Shown here: positions 9,250 to 18,982 of the stretch, one piece after another
How the letters are laid out: every line of letters starts with the position of its first letter
Position numbering within the stretch: the stretch's first letter is position 1
NCBI RefSeq assembly: GCF_009857435.1
Contig: NZ_WWCK01000005.1
Span: 682,001-746,000, forward strand
DNA from: Duganella rivi
Lineage (GTDB): Bacteria; Pseudomonadota; Gammaproteobacteria; Burkholderiales; Burkholderiaceae_D
Direction of reading: 5' to 3'
DNA length: 64,000 nt
Notes under the pieces: generated by a model
What the model saw: the letters and a program-made list of their open reading frames with translations, nothing else
Databases searched by the model: none
What the model was told of the DNA's origin: nothing
Made by a program: the position numbers and the translations under genes

Positions 9250-11556
9250 TTAAGCGATGCGGAATCGCGCCACGGAGTTCTTCAACTCCTGCGCCAGCAC
9301 CGATAACTTGTGAATCGATTGTGCGGTTTGCTGCGTGCCGTCCTGCGCCTGCTCGGTCACGGCCAAAATATGCTGAATGTTTTGCGCCACGCCGGACGCC
9401 GACGTAGCCTGCTGCCCGGTCGCCTGTGCGATCCCGGAAATCAGCTCGGCCAAGCGGTTGGACACCTGCGAAATATCATGCAGCGCCGCGCCGGCCGCGT
9501 CGGACAGGCGTGCACCTTCGACCACGCCCTGCGTCGACTTCTCCATCGCCGCCACCGCATCGTGCGTGTCGGTCTGAATCGTGCGCACCAGCGCGCCGAT
9601 CTGCTTGGCCGCTTCGGCAGAACGCTCCGCCAGTCGCTGCACCTCTTCCGCCACCACCGAGAAACCGCGCCCCGCTTCGCCGGCCGATGCAGCCTGGATC
9701 GCCGCGTTCAGCGCCAGCACGTTGGTCTGCTCGGTAATGTCGGAAATCAGCTCGGTAATCTCGCCAATTTCCTGCGACGATTCGCCCAGCCGCTTGATGC
9801 GCTTGGAGGTATCCTGAATTTGATCGCGGATCTCGTGCATGCCCTTGATGGCGTTTTCCACCGCAGTGGAACCCTGGCGCGCCGCCGCCACCGACTGCCG
9901 CGCCACATCAGCCGACTCGCTGGCCGAACGCGATACATCGGTAATCTCGTTAGCCATTTTCACCACGGTAGACGAAGCATCCTGGATCTCGCGCGACTGC
10001 TGCTGCGACGCCATGAGCAAATCGCTGGAGATGCTTTGCGCGTGGGTGGACGCCTTGGTCACCTGCTCGGCGGTCGCCGTCACCCGGCCCACCAGCCCGC
10101 GCAACTCCTCCACCGTGTAATTGACCGAATCGGCAATCGCGCCGGTGATGTCCTCGGACACCGTGGCCTGCACCGTCAAGTCGCCATCCGCCACTTCCTG
10201 CAACTCATTCATCAGGCGCAGAATCGCGGCCTGATTTTGATCGTTCATCGACTTGGCTTCTTCTTCCTTCTTTTGCGCCTGCTGGCGCATGGCGTCCGCT
10301 TCCTGGCGGCGGCGTTCCGCGCCACGCGTGCGGTTGTGCGAATCCATCAGCAGCACGCGGCCAATCGCCGCCGCCGTCACCAGCGTCAGCATGCCGCCCG
10401 CCACCATCAGCCAGAAGGTGATGTCGAGCGAATCCTGGTTCTCGCGGTAAGCCTGCTGCAATACGGTCAGGCGCTGGCGCAGCGCCTCGTTGTCGTTGAA
10501 GATCAGCTGCTCGGCCGCCTTGGCCGCGCTGAATTTATCGAGCTTTTCCAGCACCGCCGCCACCAGCTTCTGGTAAGCCTCGAACGCGGCTTGCAGCTCG
10601 GTGAACTTGGTGCGCAGATCCGGCTCGCGCACCGCCGCCAAGCCCTGTTGCGAACTGCCGTTAAGGAAGCCGTCCACAGTGTTGCGGAACACTGTAGTGT
10701 CGCGTCCCAGCTGGAACGCGGTCTCGGAACTGATGCCGCCCGCAGTGAGGAATTCAGCGGCGCTGCGGCTCATGCGCTGGGTCAGCATGGTCAGCTTGCC
10801 CAGCGCCGCGATCTCGCGCGCCGAAGCGCCGCGCTGCACTTTCAGATTGATGATGTCCTCGGTGCGCACCAGCAGGTCGGGCGACAGCTCATTGAGCTTT
10901 TGCAGCGTCTTGTCCATGCCGCTCAGGTCAGCCTTCAGCAGCAGGATGGTGCCGGCGGCGAGGTCGGTCGCCGTCCACTGCTTGCGCGCAGCCGCCACCA
11001 CGACCGCGATGTCGGAACGCGGCTCGCCGATCGAGCGGCCTTGATACTGGCCGCCTCGCGTCATCAGGTTGATATCGTTACTGAGTTCCTTGCGGCTTTC
11101 CTCCAGCTGGCGAAAGCCCTCTACGCTGCCTTGCACCGCATTCGGCGCGGCCTTGCCGATACGCTGCGAGTGCATCAGCGCGTCGCTGGCGACCTGCGTT
11201 TGCGCCGAGCGGTTGGCGCTGTGGATGTTATTGAAGGCGACGGCCACCGCGCTCAGGCCAAGGCTGACCGCCAGCGCGGTCGATAGCACGCTCAGTTGGC
11301 GCTGCGCCGGCAGGTGGCCGATCAGCGGCAGTTTGAAACCGGGGCCGGTGTCGGCGGGAGCGGCGGCGCTGCGGCGGCGGCCCAGTGCATCGCGCAGGCG
11401 CAGCGGCGCTTCGTCGCCGTCGTCCGCGGCCGAGGGCGCAGGTTCCGGCGTGCCGCCGATGGCGGTGTGCAGGAACTGCGAATCGCCAAATTCTGAATTG
11501 GAGGCTGCATCAGGTGCGGCACTCCGGCTGCCGCGCGAGAAAATCTTAAAAGCCAT
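9250..11556 (-). CDS. pilJ: Type IV pilus methyl-accepting chemotaxis protein PilJ
   Basis: A 768-residue transducer that feeds the Chp kinase. A long, probably cytoplasmic N-terminal tail (1-85) precedes TM1 (about 88-108); the periplasmic PilJ-type sensor region follows, with TM2 near 378-400. The HAMP-like region and the signalling hairpin carry the highly conserved tip [20 protein letters not shown] and [18 protein letters not shown]. The roughly 85-residue N-terminal extension, rich in Ala, Pro and Asp, is longer than in many receptors. The start ATG at 11556 is preceded by GAAGAGGG. No CheR- or CheB-type adaptation enzyme lies next to it, so methylation-based adaptation would need genes elsewhere. 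Confidence 0.95.
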   Translation of the reverse strand: MAFKIFSRGSRSAAPDAASNSEFGDSQFLHTAIGGTPEPAPSAADDGDEAPLRLRDALGRRRSAAAPADTGPGFKLPLIGHLPAQRQLSVLSTALAVSLGLSAVAVAFNNIHSANRSAQTQVASDALMHSQRIGKAAPNAVQGSVEGFRQLEESRKELSNDINLMTRGGQYQGRSIGEPRSDIAVVVAAARKQWTATDLAAGTILLLKADLSGMDKTLQKLNELSPDLLVRTEDIINLKVQRGASAREIAALGKLTMLTQRMSRSAAEFLTAGGISSETAFQLGRDTTVFRNTVDGFLNGSSQQGLAAVREPDLRTKFTELQAAFEAYQKLVAAVLEKLDKFSAAKAAEQLIFNDNEALRQRLTVLQQAYRENQDSLDITFWLMVAGGMLTLVTAAAIGRVLLMDSHNRTRGAERRRQEADAMRQQAQKKEEEAKSMNDQNQAAILRLMNELQEVADGDLTVQATVSEDITGAIADSVNYTVEELRGLVGRVTATAEQVTKASTHAQSISSDLLMASQQQSREIQDASSTVVKMANEITDVSRSASESADVARQSVAAARQGSTAVENAIKGMHEIRDQIQDTSKRIKRLGESSQEIGEITELISDITEQTNVLALNAAIQAASAGEAGRGFSVVAEEVQRLAERSAEAAKQIGALVRTIQTDTHDAVAAMEKSTQGVVEGARLSDAAGAALHDISQVSNRLAELISGIAQATGQQATSASGVAQNIQHILAVTEQAQDGTQQTAQSIHKLSVLAQELKNSVARFRIA

Positions 11557-11597
11557 ACACCCTCTTCGGATTTAAGTGTTTGCTATCTGTCTGTTTG

Positions 11598-12104
11598 CTA
11601 TACCAAGCCTACCTGCACAAAACGCGGTTCCTGCACCAGCTGCGCAAGATCGACGCGCAGCCATTGTTGTCCTTCGCTGTCGCGGAACTCATCGCCCGCC
11701 ACCGCTTCCATCTCGGCCAGCTTGCGCAGGCCCAGTACACGTTCGACCAGCAGCGCGCAGTTAAAGCCCAGTCCCGGCGCAAAAGTAATCAGGCGGCGCT
11801 CAGCCGGTGCGCTGTCGCCGGCGCTGCGCTGCTGATAGCGCGCAAGGTCGATCACGCCGGTCAAATGGCCGCGAATATTCACCAGGCCGAGATACCAATC
11901 CTGCGTCAGCGGCACCGGCGTGGCCGCTTGCAGCGGCACGATCTCGCTGATCTGGGTCAGGTCGAGCAGGCACAAACGCCCGCCGATCATGACGCCGAGT
12001 TCCCGCCCGCCTTCGGCCGCACCGGTTTTGGCGGCCTGCATGCGCTCCAAAAGCTGCACCTGGTATTGGCGCAGGCGGCTGCGGCGTTCCGGGATCTCGC
12101 TCAT
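11598..12104 (-). CDS. pilI: CheW-like adaptor PilI
   Basis: A 168-residue single CheW-domain protein expected to couple PilJ to the ChpA kinase. Typical CheW features are GVMIGGRLCLLDLTQISEIV, the WYLGLVNIRGHLTGVIDLARY strand pattern and ALLVERVLGLRKLAEME. The ATG at 12104 (MSEIPERR) is chosen: it lies 2 bases after the pilH stop, whereas the extension to 12194 would run through the pilH coding region in another frame. Order pilG-pilH-pilI-pilJ-chpA on one strand. Confidence 0.93.
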   Translation of the reverse strand: MSEIPERRSRLRQYQVQLLERMQAAKTGAAEGGRELGVMIGGRLCLLDLTQISEIVPLQAATPVPLTQDWYLGLVNIRGHLTGVIDLARYQQRSAGDSAPAERRLITFAPGLGFNCALLVERVLGLRKLAEMEAVAGDEFRDSEGQQWLRVDLAQLVQEPRFVQVGLV

Positions 12105-12106
12105 CG

Positions 12107-12472
12107 TTAGCCGAGGGCCGCGATCTTGGCCAGCAGTTCGGCCGGATCCACCGGTTTCACCAGATAGTCCCTGGCGCCTTGGCGCAGCGCCCAAATGCGG
12201 TCGGTCTCCTGGCTTTTGCTGGAGCAGATGATGATCGGGATATCCTTCAATTCCGGGTCGCGGGCGATCGAGCGCGTGACCTGGAAGCCGTTCGCGCCCG
12301 GCATCACCACGTCCATCAGGATCAGCTGCGGCTTCTCGGCCTTGAGCTTTTCCAGCGCTTCTTCGCCGCTGACGGCGGCCGACACGGCGTAGCCGCTCTT
12401 GGTCAGGATGTCGCTCAAGTAGTAGCGCTCCGTGGCCGAATCGTCGACGATGAGAATTCTTTGTATGGCCAT
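12107..12472 (-). CDS. pilH: Response regulator PilH (single receiver domain)
   Basis: A 121-residue stand-alone receiver domain. The acidic pair is Asp10/Asp11, the phospho-acceptor Asp54 (LILMDVVMPGANGF), the conserved Ser/Thr position lies in IIICSSKSQ and the Lys is Lys106 (YLVKPVD). In the Pil-Chp system PilH acts with PilG downstream of the kinase to tune pilus extension and retraction. It sits 19 bases after pilG and 2 bases before pilI. Confidence 0.93.
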   Translation of the reverse strand: MAIQRILIVDDSATERYYLSDILTKSGYAVSAAVSGEEALEKLKAEKPQLILMDVVMPGANGFQVTRSIARDPELKDIPIIICSSKSQETDRIWALRQGARDYLVKPVDPAELLAKIAALG

Positions 12473-12491
12473 ATTTCCCCCTGCGGCTCTC

Positions 12492-12887
12492 TTATTCTGG
12501 TGTGGCGACAGCGCCGCCGGTGTGTTCGCGCACGGCGTTCAACAGGCTGTCCTTGGTAAAAGGTTTGGTCAGATAGGCAACGGCGCCCACCATGCTGCCA
12601 CGCGCGCGGTCGAACAAGCCGTCCTTCGACGACAGCATCAACACCGGCGTGGCATGGAATTTTGCACTCTTTTTAATCAGCGCGCAGGTTTGGTAGCCAT
12701 CAAGACGCGGCATCAGGATGTCGCAGAAGATCAGCGCCGGATGGTGGTCGTTGATCTTGGCGAGGGCGTCGAAGCCGTCGTCGGCCAGTACCACCTGGTA
12801 GCCGGCCTGCGTTAAAAAGATCTCGGCCGAGCGACGAATCGTGCTGCTGTCGTCGATCACCATGATTTTCAGAGCAGTTGTCGTCAT
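12492..12887 (-). CDS. pilG: Response regulator PilG (single receiver domain)
   Basis: A 131-residue CheY-like receiver: VIDDSSTIRRSAEIFL (Asp12/Asp13), phospho-acceptor Asp56 (LIFCDILMPRLDGY), VLMLSSKDGLFDRARG and YLTKPFTKDSLL (Lys switch). The segment FDRARGSMVGAVAYLTKPF is typical of PilG. It is the first chemotaxis gene of the operon and follows rubredoxin by 26 bases on the same strand. In Pseudomonas PilG promotes pilus extension and links to cAMP production; whether that holds here is inference. Confidence 0.93.
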   Translation of the reverse strand: MTTTALKIMVIDDSSTIRRSAEIFLTQAGYQVVLADDGFDALAKINDHHPALIFCDILMPRLDGYQTCALIKKSAKFHATPVLMLSSKDGLFDRARGSMVGAVAYLTKPFTKDSLLNAVREHTGGAVATPE

Positions 12888-12913
12888 AGTCGCAAGGCCG
12901 GTTGGCGCCTCAA

Positions 12914-13105
12914 TTAGATGGCTACCATCTCAAAATCGTCCTTGCGGGCGCCGCATTCCGGGCAGCTCCAGTTCATCGGGACGTCGGCCCAGCGGGTGCC
13001 CGGGGCGATGCCCTCGTCCGGCAGGCCGGCTTCTTCATCGTAGATCCAGCCGCAGATCAGGCACATCCAGGTCTGGAACTCCTGCGTTGTTTCGTTGCTA
13101 CTCAC
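12914..13105 (-). CDS. rubA: Rubredoxin
   Basis: A 63-residue iron-only electron carrier. The two CxxCG knuckles are MCLICGW (Cys15, Cys18) and CPECGA (Cys48, Cys51), separated by the conserved aromatic pattern GWIYDEEAGLPDEGI and a W near 39. It would carry one electron in the cytoplasm for an unidentified partner. It opens the minus-strand Pil-Chp cluster and is divergent from thiD across 56 bases. Its placement next to pilG recurs in betaproteobacteria, although no functional link to pili is known to me. Confidence 0.96.
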   Translation of the reverse strand: MSSNETTQEFQTWMCLICGWIYDEEAGLPDEGIAPGTRWADVPMNWSCPECGARKDDFEMVAI

Positions 13106-13161
13106 GTTTTGCCACCCTCAATCAAGTAAAATGCCGAATTAGGTATCTTAATCTACACGCC

Positions 13162-14001
13162 GTGCAAAACCAAACTTCTCCGCTTATATTGAGCTTCGGC
13201 GCTGCCGATCCGGCCGGCGCCACCGGTGTCCAGGCCGATCTTGCGGCTTTTTCGGCCCTTTCGTGCACCGGCCTGGCCGTCACCACCGCGTTGCTGATCG
13301 GCGACAGCGCCCACGTCGAAGACATGCAGGATATCGACCCGGACTGGGTGGCCGATCAGGCCCGCCTGGTGCTGGAAGATATGACCATGGCCGCCTTCAA
13401 GGTCGGCGCCATCACCAATATTGAGCAGGTGGCGGCGATTGCCGAGATTCTGTCCGACTATCCCGATGCGCCGCTGATCCTCGATCCCTTCAGTTCCCGC
13501 CTGCCGCAGCCGTCCGACGACGATGCGGAAGAACTGCTGACCGCCATCCGCCAATTACTGGTGCCGCAGGCCACGCTGGTGATGCTGTCGCAGGTGGAGC
13601 TGGGCCGCTTGGCCGAAACGTGGCGCGAGAGCGGCGACGGCGGCGAAAGCGATGCAGAGACCGAGGCCACGCTGGAATCGGACGTCGAGCACTTGCTGGC
13701 CCTCGGCTGCGAATATGTGCTGGTCACCGGCACGCAGGCCGGCAACACGCTGGCCAACACCCTGTACGGCGCCGATGGCGTCATCAGCAGCGACGCGTGG
13801 CAGCACCTGGCCGGGCCGTTCATCGGCGCCGGCGGCACCCTGTCGGCCGCGCTGACCGCCTTCATGGCGCGCGGCGCCGAGGTGCCGGAAGCGGTAGCGG
13901 CCGCGCAGGAGTACACTGTCGGCGCGCTGGCCCACGCGCAGCGCTACGGCATGGGCAAGCTTGTGCCGAACCGTTTTTTCCATTTTGAGATGCCATCATG
14001 A
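13162..14001 (+). CDS. thiD: Hydroxymethylpyrimidine/phosphomethylpyrimidine kinase
   Basis: A 279-residue ribokinase-fold enzyme that phosphorylates HMP and HMP-P for thiamine synthesis. It begins [20 protein letters not shown] and continues [39 protein letters not shown] near the C-terminus corresponds to the GxGD anion-hole/catalytic loop, here written GAGGT rather than GTGDT. The start is probably GTG at 13162 (first residues [10 protein letters not shown]); no ATG is in frame nearby and upstream in-frame sequence overlaps rubredoxin. The TGA stop overlaps the hemL ATG (ATGA). The loss of the usual Asp in the GTGD segment makes ThiD-like the safest wording. Confidence 0.85.
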   Translation: MQNQTSPLILSFGAADPAGATGVQADLAAFSALSCTGLAVTTALLIGDSAHVEDMQDIDPDWVADQARLVLEDMTMAAFKVGAITNIEQVAAIAEILSDYPDAPLILDPFSSRLPQPSDDDAEELLTAIRQLLVPQATLVMLSQVELGRLAETWRESGDGGESDAETEATLESDVEHLLALGCEYVLVTGTQAGNTLANTLYGADGVISSDAWQHLAGPFIGAGGTLSAALTAFMARGAEVPEAVAAAQEYTVGALAHAQRYGMGKLVPNRFFHFEMPS

Positions 14002-15281
14002 CTACTTCCAAGAACGACCAGCTGTTTGCACGCGCCCAGAAAACCACGCCGGGCGGCGTCAACTCGCCGGTGCGCGCCTTCCGCTCGGTGGGCGGCACGC
14101 CGCGCTTCATCACCCGCGCCGAAGGCCCGTACTTCTGGGACGCGGACGGCAAGCGTTACATCGATTACATCGGTTCATGGGGCCCGGCGATTGTCGGCCA
14201 CGCCCATCCGCAGGTAGTGAAGGCGGTGCAGGATGCGGCCACGCGCGGCCTGTCGTTCGGCGCGCCGACCGAAGGCGAGATCGAGATGGCGGAAGAAATC
14301 GTCAAGCTGGTGCCGTCGCTGGAACAAGTGCGCCTGGTATCGTCGGGCACCGAGGCCACCATGAGCGCCCTGCGCCTGGCGCGCGGCGCCACGGGCCGCG
14401 ACAAGATCGTGAAATTTGAAGGCTGTTACCACGGCCACGCCGATTCGCTGCTGGTGAAAGCGGGCAGCGGCCTGCTCACCTTCGGCAATCCAACGTCGGC
14501 CGGCGTGCCGGAGGACTTCGTCAAGCACACCTTGGTGCTGGACTATAACAACGTGGCGCAGATCGAAGAGGCGTTCGCCAACTTCGGCGACGAAATCGCC
14601 TGCGTGATCGTAGAGCCGGTGGCCGGCAATATGAACCTGATCAAAGGCACGCGCGAGTTCCTGCAAGCGCTGCGCGACCTGTGCACCAAACACGGTGCGT
14701 TGCTGATCTTCGATGAAGTGATGTGCGGCTTCCGCGTGGCGCTGGGCGGCGCGCAGGAACTGTACGGCATCAAGCCGGATCTGACGGCGCTGGGCAAAGT
14801 GATCGGCGGTGGTTTGCCGGTGGCGGCGTTCGGCGGCAGCACTGAGTTGATGAGCAAGATGTCGCCGGTAGGCGCGGTGTACCAGGCTGGCACGCTGTCG
14901 GGCAATCCAGTGGCGGTGGCGGCGGGCATGACCACCTTGAAGCTGATTCAGGAGCCGGGCTTCTACGACAAGCTGGCAGCATCGGCCAAACGTCTGGCGG
15001 ACGGCTTGACCGCAGCGGCGAAAGACGCCGGCATCCCGTTCTGCGCTGATTCGGTGGGCGGCATGTTTGGCCTGTACTTCAGCGAGACGCCGCCAAACAA
15101 CTACGCCGAAATGATGGCGGGGAACCGCGAGCGCTTCAACGTCTTCTTCCACCACATGCTGGATGAAGGCGTGTACTTTGCGCCGGCGGCGTTCGAGGCG
15201 GGCTTCGTCAGTGCGCAGCACAGCGACGAGGTGATCGACGAAACCATCGCCGCCGCCCGCCGCGTGTTCGCCAAGCTTTAA
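13998..15281 (+). CDS. hemL: Glutamate-1-semialdehyde 2,1-aminomutase
   Basis: A 427-residue PLP-dependent class III aminotransferase-fold enzyme converting glutamate-1-semialdehyde to 5-aminolevulinate for tetrapyrroles. It has [19 protein letters not shown], the substrate-gate pattern [36 protein letters not shown] and the PLP-lysine Lys267 in [19 protein letters not shown]. Length is standard. The ATG overlaps the thiD stop by four bases (ATGA), so translation is probably coupled. The stop overlaps the convergent ABC ATPase stop by three bases, leaving no room for a separate terminator. Confidence 0.97.
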   Translation: MTTSKNDQLFARAQKTTPGGVNSPVRAFRSVGGTPRFITRAEGPYFWDADGKRYIDYIGSWGPAIVGHAHPQVVKAVQDAATRGLSFGAPTEGEIEMAEEIVKLVPSLEQVRLVSSGTEATMSALRLARGATGRDKIVKFEGCYHGHADSLLVKAGSGLLTFGNPTSAGVPEDFVKHTLVLDYNNVAQIEEAFANFGDEIACVIVEPVAGNMNLIKGTREFLQALRDLCTKHGALLIFDEVMCGFRVALGGAQELYGIKPDLTALGKVIGGGLPVAAFGGSTELMSKMSPVGAVYQAGTLSGNPVAVAAGMTTLKLIQEPGFYDKLAASAKRLADGLTAAAKDAGIPFCADSVGGMFGLYFSETPPNNYAEMMAGNRERFNVFFHHMLDEGVYFAPAAFEAGFVSAQHSDEVIDETIAAARRVFAKL

Positions 15282-16600
15282 TCTGCTTCTTCCTCATCCT
15301 CTTCCGAGCGCTGGATCACGCCGGTGTTGAAGTTGTATTCGAACAGGTCGCCGTAGCGGCCCCACTCGATGGCCACGCGCAGTGCGCGCTCGGCCTCTTC
15401 TTCACTGAGCGTGAAGCGCAGCAGTTTGAGGAACAAGTCTTCCGGCAGATCGCCCGATTTGTCCTGCTCCAAACCGTGGCAGATGTAGGCGATCAGCGGC
15501 ACGTGCTCCAGCAGCTGCTTGCCAAACATCTCCTGGCGCTCGGCGTTTTCCGCTTTCACGTAACGCCCGCCCAGTTCCGTCAGCAGGATGTCGCCGTTGG
15601 TCAGATAGGCGAAGCCTAGCAGCAGCAAGGCATTCAGCACTTCCAGCAGTTCGGCGTCGGTCAGCTCGGTCTCTTCGGCGATCTTCGGCAGGTCGGCGCG
15701 GCCGTGGAATGGTTCTTCGGCCAGCAGCTCCAGGATACCTTCCATGTGCGCGATGTCCGCTTGCGGCAGGCGGTCGCCCAGTTGCAGCTTGACTTCACGC
15801 TCGCTGATCAAGCCACCACCGCCACCGCGACGGCCGGAGCTTGCGGTCATCAACTCGTACACCTTGTCGATCAACTGGCGCACTTCGGCGCTTTCCGCCT
15901 TGCGCGGTTGCGCCAAAGAGATCGGCAACTCGGCGCGCACGCGACCCGGATCACTGGCGAAGATCAGCACGCGGTCGGCCATCATCACCGCTTCCTCGAT
16001 ATTGTGCGAGACCACCAGAATCGCCTTGGTCGGAATCTGGCCAGACTGCCACAGTTCCAGAATCTCTTCGCGCAGGCGCTCGCCGGTCAGCACGTCCAAC
16101 GCGGAGAAGGCTTCGTCCATCAGCAGCACTTCCGGCTCCATCACCAGCGCACGAGCGATGCCGACACGCTGGCGCATGCCGCCCGACAGCTCGCGCGGCA
16201 GCGCGCCCTCAAAGCCGGAAAGGCCGATCAAGTCGATCACCTTCTCGGCGCGGCGCGCGCGCTCTTCCGGCGGCATGCCTTGCGCTTCCAGCCCCAGTTC
16301 AACATTCTTCTGCACCGTCAGCCAAGGGAACAGCGCAAACGATTGGAAAACCATGCGGATACCGCGCGCGGTGCCGTACAAAGGCATGCCGCGATACAGC
16401 ACCTGGCCTTCATCGGCCTGGATCAGGCCCGCCATAATGCGCAGCATGGTCGATTTGCCGGAACCGGATTGCCCCAGCAGCGCGACGATCTCGCCTTCGC
16501 GCAGGGTGAAGTCGACGCCTTCCAGCACCGAGCGCGCGGAGCCGTCTGCGCTGCGGAAGTGTTTGCCGACGGCTTTCAATTCAACGATAGGAGTGCTCAT
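15278..16600 (-). CDS. Nitrate/sulfonate/bicarbonate-type ABC transporter ATPase with C-terminal AAA-associated domain
   Basis: A 440-residue ATPase. Residues 1-250 form the nucleotide-binding domain: Walker [10 protein letters not shown] (43-51), Q-loop [13 protein letters not shown], signature [15 protein letters not shown], Walker [13 protein letters not shown] and switch His in [10 protein letters not shown]. After a Gly/Arg-rich linker, residues about 280-430 form a winged-helix-like 'AAA-associated' domain ([20 protein letters not shown] and following) ending in an acidic tail. Such C-terminal domains occur in the NitT/TauT-family ATPases and may be regulatory. It lies 10 bases after the double permease. 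Substrate unknown; no periplasmic binding protein gene is adjacent. Confidence 0.9.
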   Translation of the reverse strand: MSTPIVELKAVGKHFRSADGSARSVLEGVDFTLREGEIVALLGQSGSGKSTMLRIMAGLIQADEGQVLYRGMPLYGTARGIRMVFQSFALFPWLTVQKNVELGLEAQGMPPEERARRAEKVIDLIGLSGFEGALPRELSGGMRQRVGIARALVMEPEVLLMDEAFSALDVLTGERLREEILELWQSGQIPTKAILVVSHNIEEAVMMADRVLIFASDPGRVRAELPISLAQPRKAESAEVRQLIDKVYELMTASSGRRGGGGGLISEREVKLQLGDRLPQADIAHMEGILELLAEEPFHGRADLPKIAEETELTDAELLEVLNALLLLGFAYLTNGDILLTELGGRYVKAENAERQEMFGKQLLEHVPLIAYICHGLEQDKSGDLPEDLFLKLLRFTLSEEEAERALRVAIEWGRYGDLFEYNFNTGVIQRSEEDEEEAD

Positions 16601-16610
16601 GATTCTGTTC

Positions 16611-18341
16611 CTAGAAATGCAGCCGGCTTTCGGCCATGGTGTACAAACGGCGCCAGACGAAGTGGTTAAAGCCCATCACGAAAATGCACATGATGCCGAT
16701 GCCGAGCGCGATGCGCGGGAAGTCGCCGGCGGCAGTCATCTCGCCGATGTAGCTGCCGATGCCGTGCGCTTTCAAGGTGGTCGGCCCCCAGCTGACGATT
16801 TCCGCCACGATGGCGGCATTCCATGAGCCGCCCGACGCGGTAATCGCTCCCGTGACGAAGCTTGGGAAGATGGCCGGCAGCAGGTAGCGGCGCCATTTCA
16901 GCCAGCCGGTCAGCCCGAAGTTCTTGGCCGCGTGACGCAGTTCGGTCGGAATGGTGGATGCACCGGCGATCACGTTAAACAGCAAGTACCACTGCGTACC
17001 GAGGATCATCAGCGGCGACAGCCAGATGTCCGGGTTCAGGTGATAGCGCACGATGATGATCACCGCCACCGGGAATACCAGATTAGCCGGGAAGGCTGCC
17101 AGGAACTGCGCCACCGCCTGCGTGCGCGACGCCCAGCGCGGGTTCATGCCGATCCAGATCCCGACCGGCACCCAGATTATGGCGGCCAGCGCCAGCAGCA
17201 CCACCACGCGGATCATGGTGTACACGCCCAGCACCACCACGTGTCCCACCTCGCTCCAACCAACCTCGGTGCGGATGAAATGCACCAGGCTCCAAAGCGC
17301 GTAGAACACCACGGCGGCAATCACCGCATCCCACACACGCTGCGGCACCAGCGACGGTTTGTCCTTGCGCGCGCGGATCGAGGTGCCATCGTGCGACAGC
17401 CGGAACACGGCGATGGAGCGCGACAGCTGGTGGCCGAACCATTCAACGATTTGCTGCGTGCGTTCGGTGCGGCGCAGCCATGTGAGCAGCCATGAAGTTT
17501 GGGCAGTGTCGCTGCCGGTTTCCTCGAAGCGGAATTTATCGGCCCACGCCAGCAGTGGGCGGAAGAACAGCTGGTCGTACAGCAGCACCGCGATCAGCAT
17601 GGCAAAGATGGCCCAGCCGATGGCTTGCAGATTGCTCTGCTCAATCGCCAGCGCAATGTAGGAGCCCATGCCGGGCAGCTTGATCGTTTGGTTGGACACC
17701 ACGATCGCTTCCGATGCCACCACGAAGAACCAGCCGCCGGACATGGACATCATCATATTCCACAGCAGGCCGGGCATGGCGAACGGCATCTCCAGGCGCC
17801 AGAAGCGCTGCCAGCCCGACAGCTGGAACACCTGCGCCGCTTCCGACAGTTCAGCCGGCACGGAGCGGAAGCCCTGGTAGGCCGAGAAAGCCATATTCCA
17901 CGCCTGCGAGGTGAAGATCGCGAAGATGGCGGCACATTCCACGCCCAGCAGATTGCCGGGGAAGAGCGCGATAAACGCCGTCACGGTAATCGACAGGAAA
18001 CCGAGAATCGGGATCGACTGCAGGATATCAAGCATCGGCACCATCACCTTTTCGGCGACGCGGTACTTGGTGGTCAGCGCGGCAAACACGCAGCTGAAAA
18101 TCACCGACGCGCCCAGCGCGATGAACATGCGCAGCGTGGTGCGCAGCACGTAGTACGGCAAGTACCACGGGTCGAGCGTCATCGGCAGCGTTTGGCCGAG
18201 TTCATAGGGGCGCGCCATCTGCTGGCTGCCGTAGGCCATCAGCACGAAGAGCGCCAGCACGATGGGCAGCAGCGCCCAGTCCCAGCGGTTACCGCCGGCT
18301 TCCACCACTTGGCGGGGGAAAAATTGCCGTTTCTTGTTCAT
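16611..18341 (-). CDS. Fused two-domain ABC transporter permease
   Basis: A 576-residue membrane protein with two complete BPD-type permease halves in one chain. Each half has its own EAA loop: EAAQVFQLSGWQRFWRLEMP in the first and HAAKNFGLTGWLKWRRYLLP in the second. About twelve membrane segments are predictable by eye. Residues about 290-345 form a charged linker between the halves. Fusion replaces the usual permease homodimer. The gene is preceded by a long leader with a 10-bp inverted repeat and has AGAGAAAG upstream of its ATG. Family resemblance is to nitrate/taurine/bicarbonate-type importers; direction and substrate are not shown by the sequence. Confidence 0.9.
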   Translation of the reverse strand: MNKKRQFFPRQVVEAGGNRWDWALLPIVLALFVLMAYGSQQMARPYELGQTLPMTLDPWYLPYYVLRTTLRMFIALGASVIFSCVFAALTTKYRVAEKVMVPMLDILQSIPILGFLSITVTAFIALFPGNLLGVECAAIFAIFTSQAWNMAFSAYQGFRSVPAELSEAAQVFQLSGWQRFWRLEMPFAMPGLLWNMMMSMSGGWFFVVASEAIVVSNQTIKLPGMGSYIALAIEQSNLQAIGWAIFAMLIAVLLYDQLFFRPLLAWADKFRFEETGSDTAQTSWLLTWLRRTERTQQIVEWFGHQLSRSIAVFRLSHDGTSIRARKDKPSLVPQRVWDAVIAAVVFYALWSLVHFIRTEVGWSEVGHVVVLGVYTMIRVVVLLALAAIIWVPVGIWIGMNPRWASRTQAVAQFLAAFPANLVFPVAVIIIVRYHLNPDIWLSPLMILGTQWYLLFNVIAGASTIPTELRHAAKNFGLTGWLKWRRYLLPAIFPSFVTGAITASGGSWNAAIVAEIVSWGPTTLKAHGIGSYIGEMTAAGDFPRIALGIGIMCIFVMGFNHFVWRRLYTMAESRLHF

Positions 18342-18356
18342 AGCTATTACTTTCTC

Positions 18357-18411
18357 TGGCGGCCAGAGCGGCCGGGAGGAGCGAAGGAGGGAGCGTTACC
18401 GCTGGCCGCCA
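18357..18411 (-). promoter_or_regulatory. Inverted repeat in the leader of the ABC transporter operon
   Basis: TGGCGGCCAG at 18357-18366 is exactly complementary to CTGGCCGCCA at 18402-18411. In the mRNA this would form a 10-bp GC-rich stem about 15 bases before the permease start codon. The enclosed loop is pyrimidine-rich with CTCC repeats that resemble an anti-Shine-Dalgarno. No known riboswitch class is recognised. Confidence 0.5.
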
Positions 18412-18440
18412 TTCTAATAGGTTAACGGCTACAAAATTAT

Positions 18441-18470
18441 TACAGTCCTGAAAGTTACTTATTATATAAT
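18441..18470 (+). promoter_or_regulatory. Sigma-70-like promoter for the unknown gene at 18479
   Basis: A perfect TATAAT lies at 18465-18470 with TTACAG 18 bases upstream (18441-18446). The -10 hexamer ends only 8 bases before the ATG at 18479 and no Shine-Dalgarno is visible, so the transcript is probably leaderless. The surrounding ATTATATAAT is self-complementary and could also serve the divergent permease gene. Confidence 0.55.
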
Positions 18471-18478
18471 TGCCAGAT

Positions 18479-18982
18479 ATGAAACTGATTGCAGAGAAAA
18501 GGTCGAAGACCGACAAATACGACGTGCTGCGTTTTGTCCGCAATAACGGCATGTGCACCGACGCGCTGATGCCGCGTCAGGGCATCTTGCCGCATGACCT
18601 GGTGCATTACGTGGTGGAGTCTGCCCTGCCCTTGCGGCATGGCTTTTTAAGTCTGCTGGCGCGCGGCGCCGATGCGCAGTTCGTGATGGAATCGGTGCAC
18701 GACAAGGCCAATCCGCACGTGGAGACCGAGGCAGTGCAGGCGGAAGCGATCGTGGAAGGCTTGCAGGCGCAGCTCTGGTCGGGCGCGTTCGATGAGGAAG
18801 CCTTCCTGGCCGGCGCCGCAGCAGCCTGCACCGCCCGCAACAAGCCGCCGTTCGACTTCGGCAAGCTGGCGCTCGACCTCAAGAGCATTCTCTACGACCG
18901 CGCCCTCGCCCTGCACCAGCAATGGCACAGCACCCCCTACTACAGCACCCTCTCGCTGGAATTCAGCCCGCAGCCGGTGTAA
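18479..18982 (+). CDS. Conserved hypothetical protein, function unknown
   Basis: A 167-residue soluble-looking protein (MKLIAEKRSKTDKYDVLRFV...) with no signal peptide, membrane segment or motif I recognise. It is mostly helical in appearance, with conserved-looking patches LRFVRNNGMCTDALMPRQGI and HDLVHYVVESALPLRHGF. The start ATG at 18479 is used; a TTG at 18470 is in frame but lies inside the -10 hexamer. There is no ribosome-binding site, suggesting leaderless translation. It is divergent from the ABC transporter and its stop directly abuts the convergent corA stop. Codon and base composition resemble the neighbours. Confidence 0.8.
   Translation: MKLIAEKRSKTDKYDVLRFVRNNGMCTDALMPRQGILPHDLVHYVVESALPLRHGFLSLLARGADAQFVMESVHDKANPHVETEAVQAEAIVEGLQAQLWSGAFDEEAFLAGAAAACTARNKPPFDFGKLALDLKSILYDRALALHQQWHSTPYYSTLSLEFSPQPV

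Noticed and set aside
9310..11286. 658-codon plus-strand frame opposite pilJ
   Set aside because: Arg/His-rich shadow without motifs; PilJ is well supported.
12841..13161. N-terminal extension of thiD
   Set aside because: The extra about 107 codons overlap pilG's start region and rubredoxin and have no similarity; thiamine kinase homology begins at 13162.
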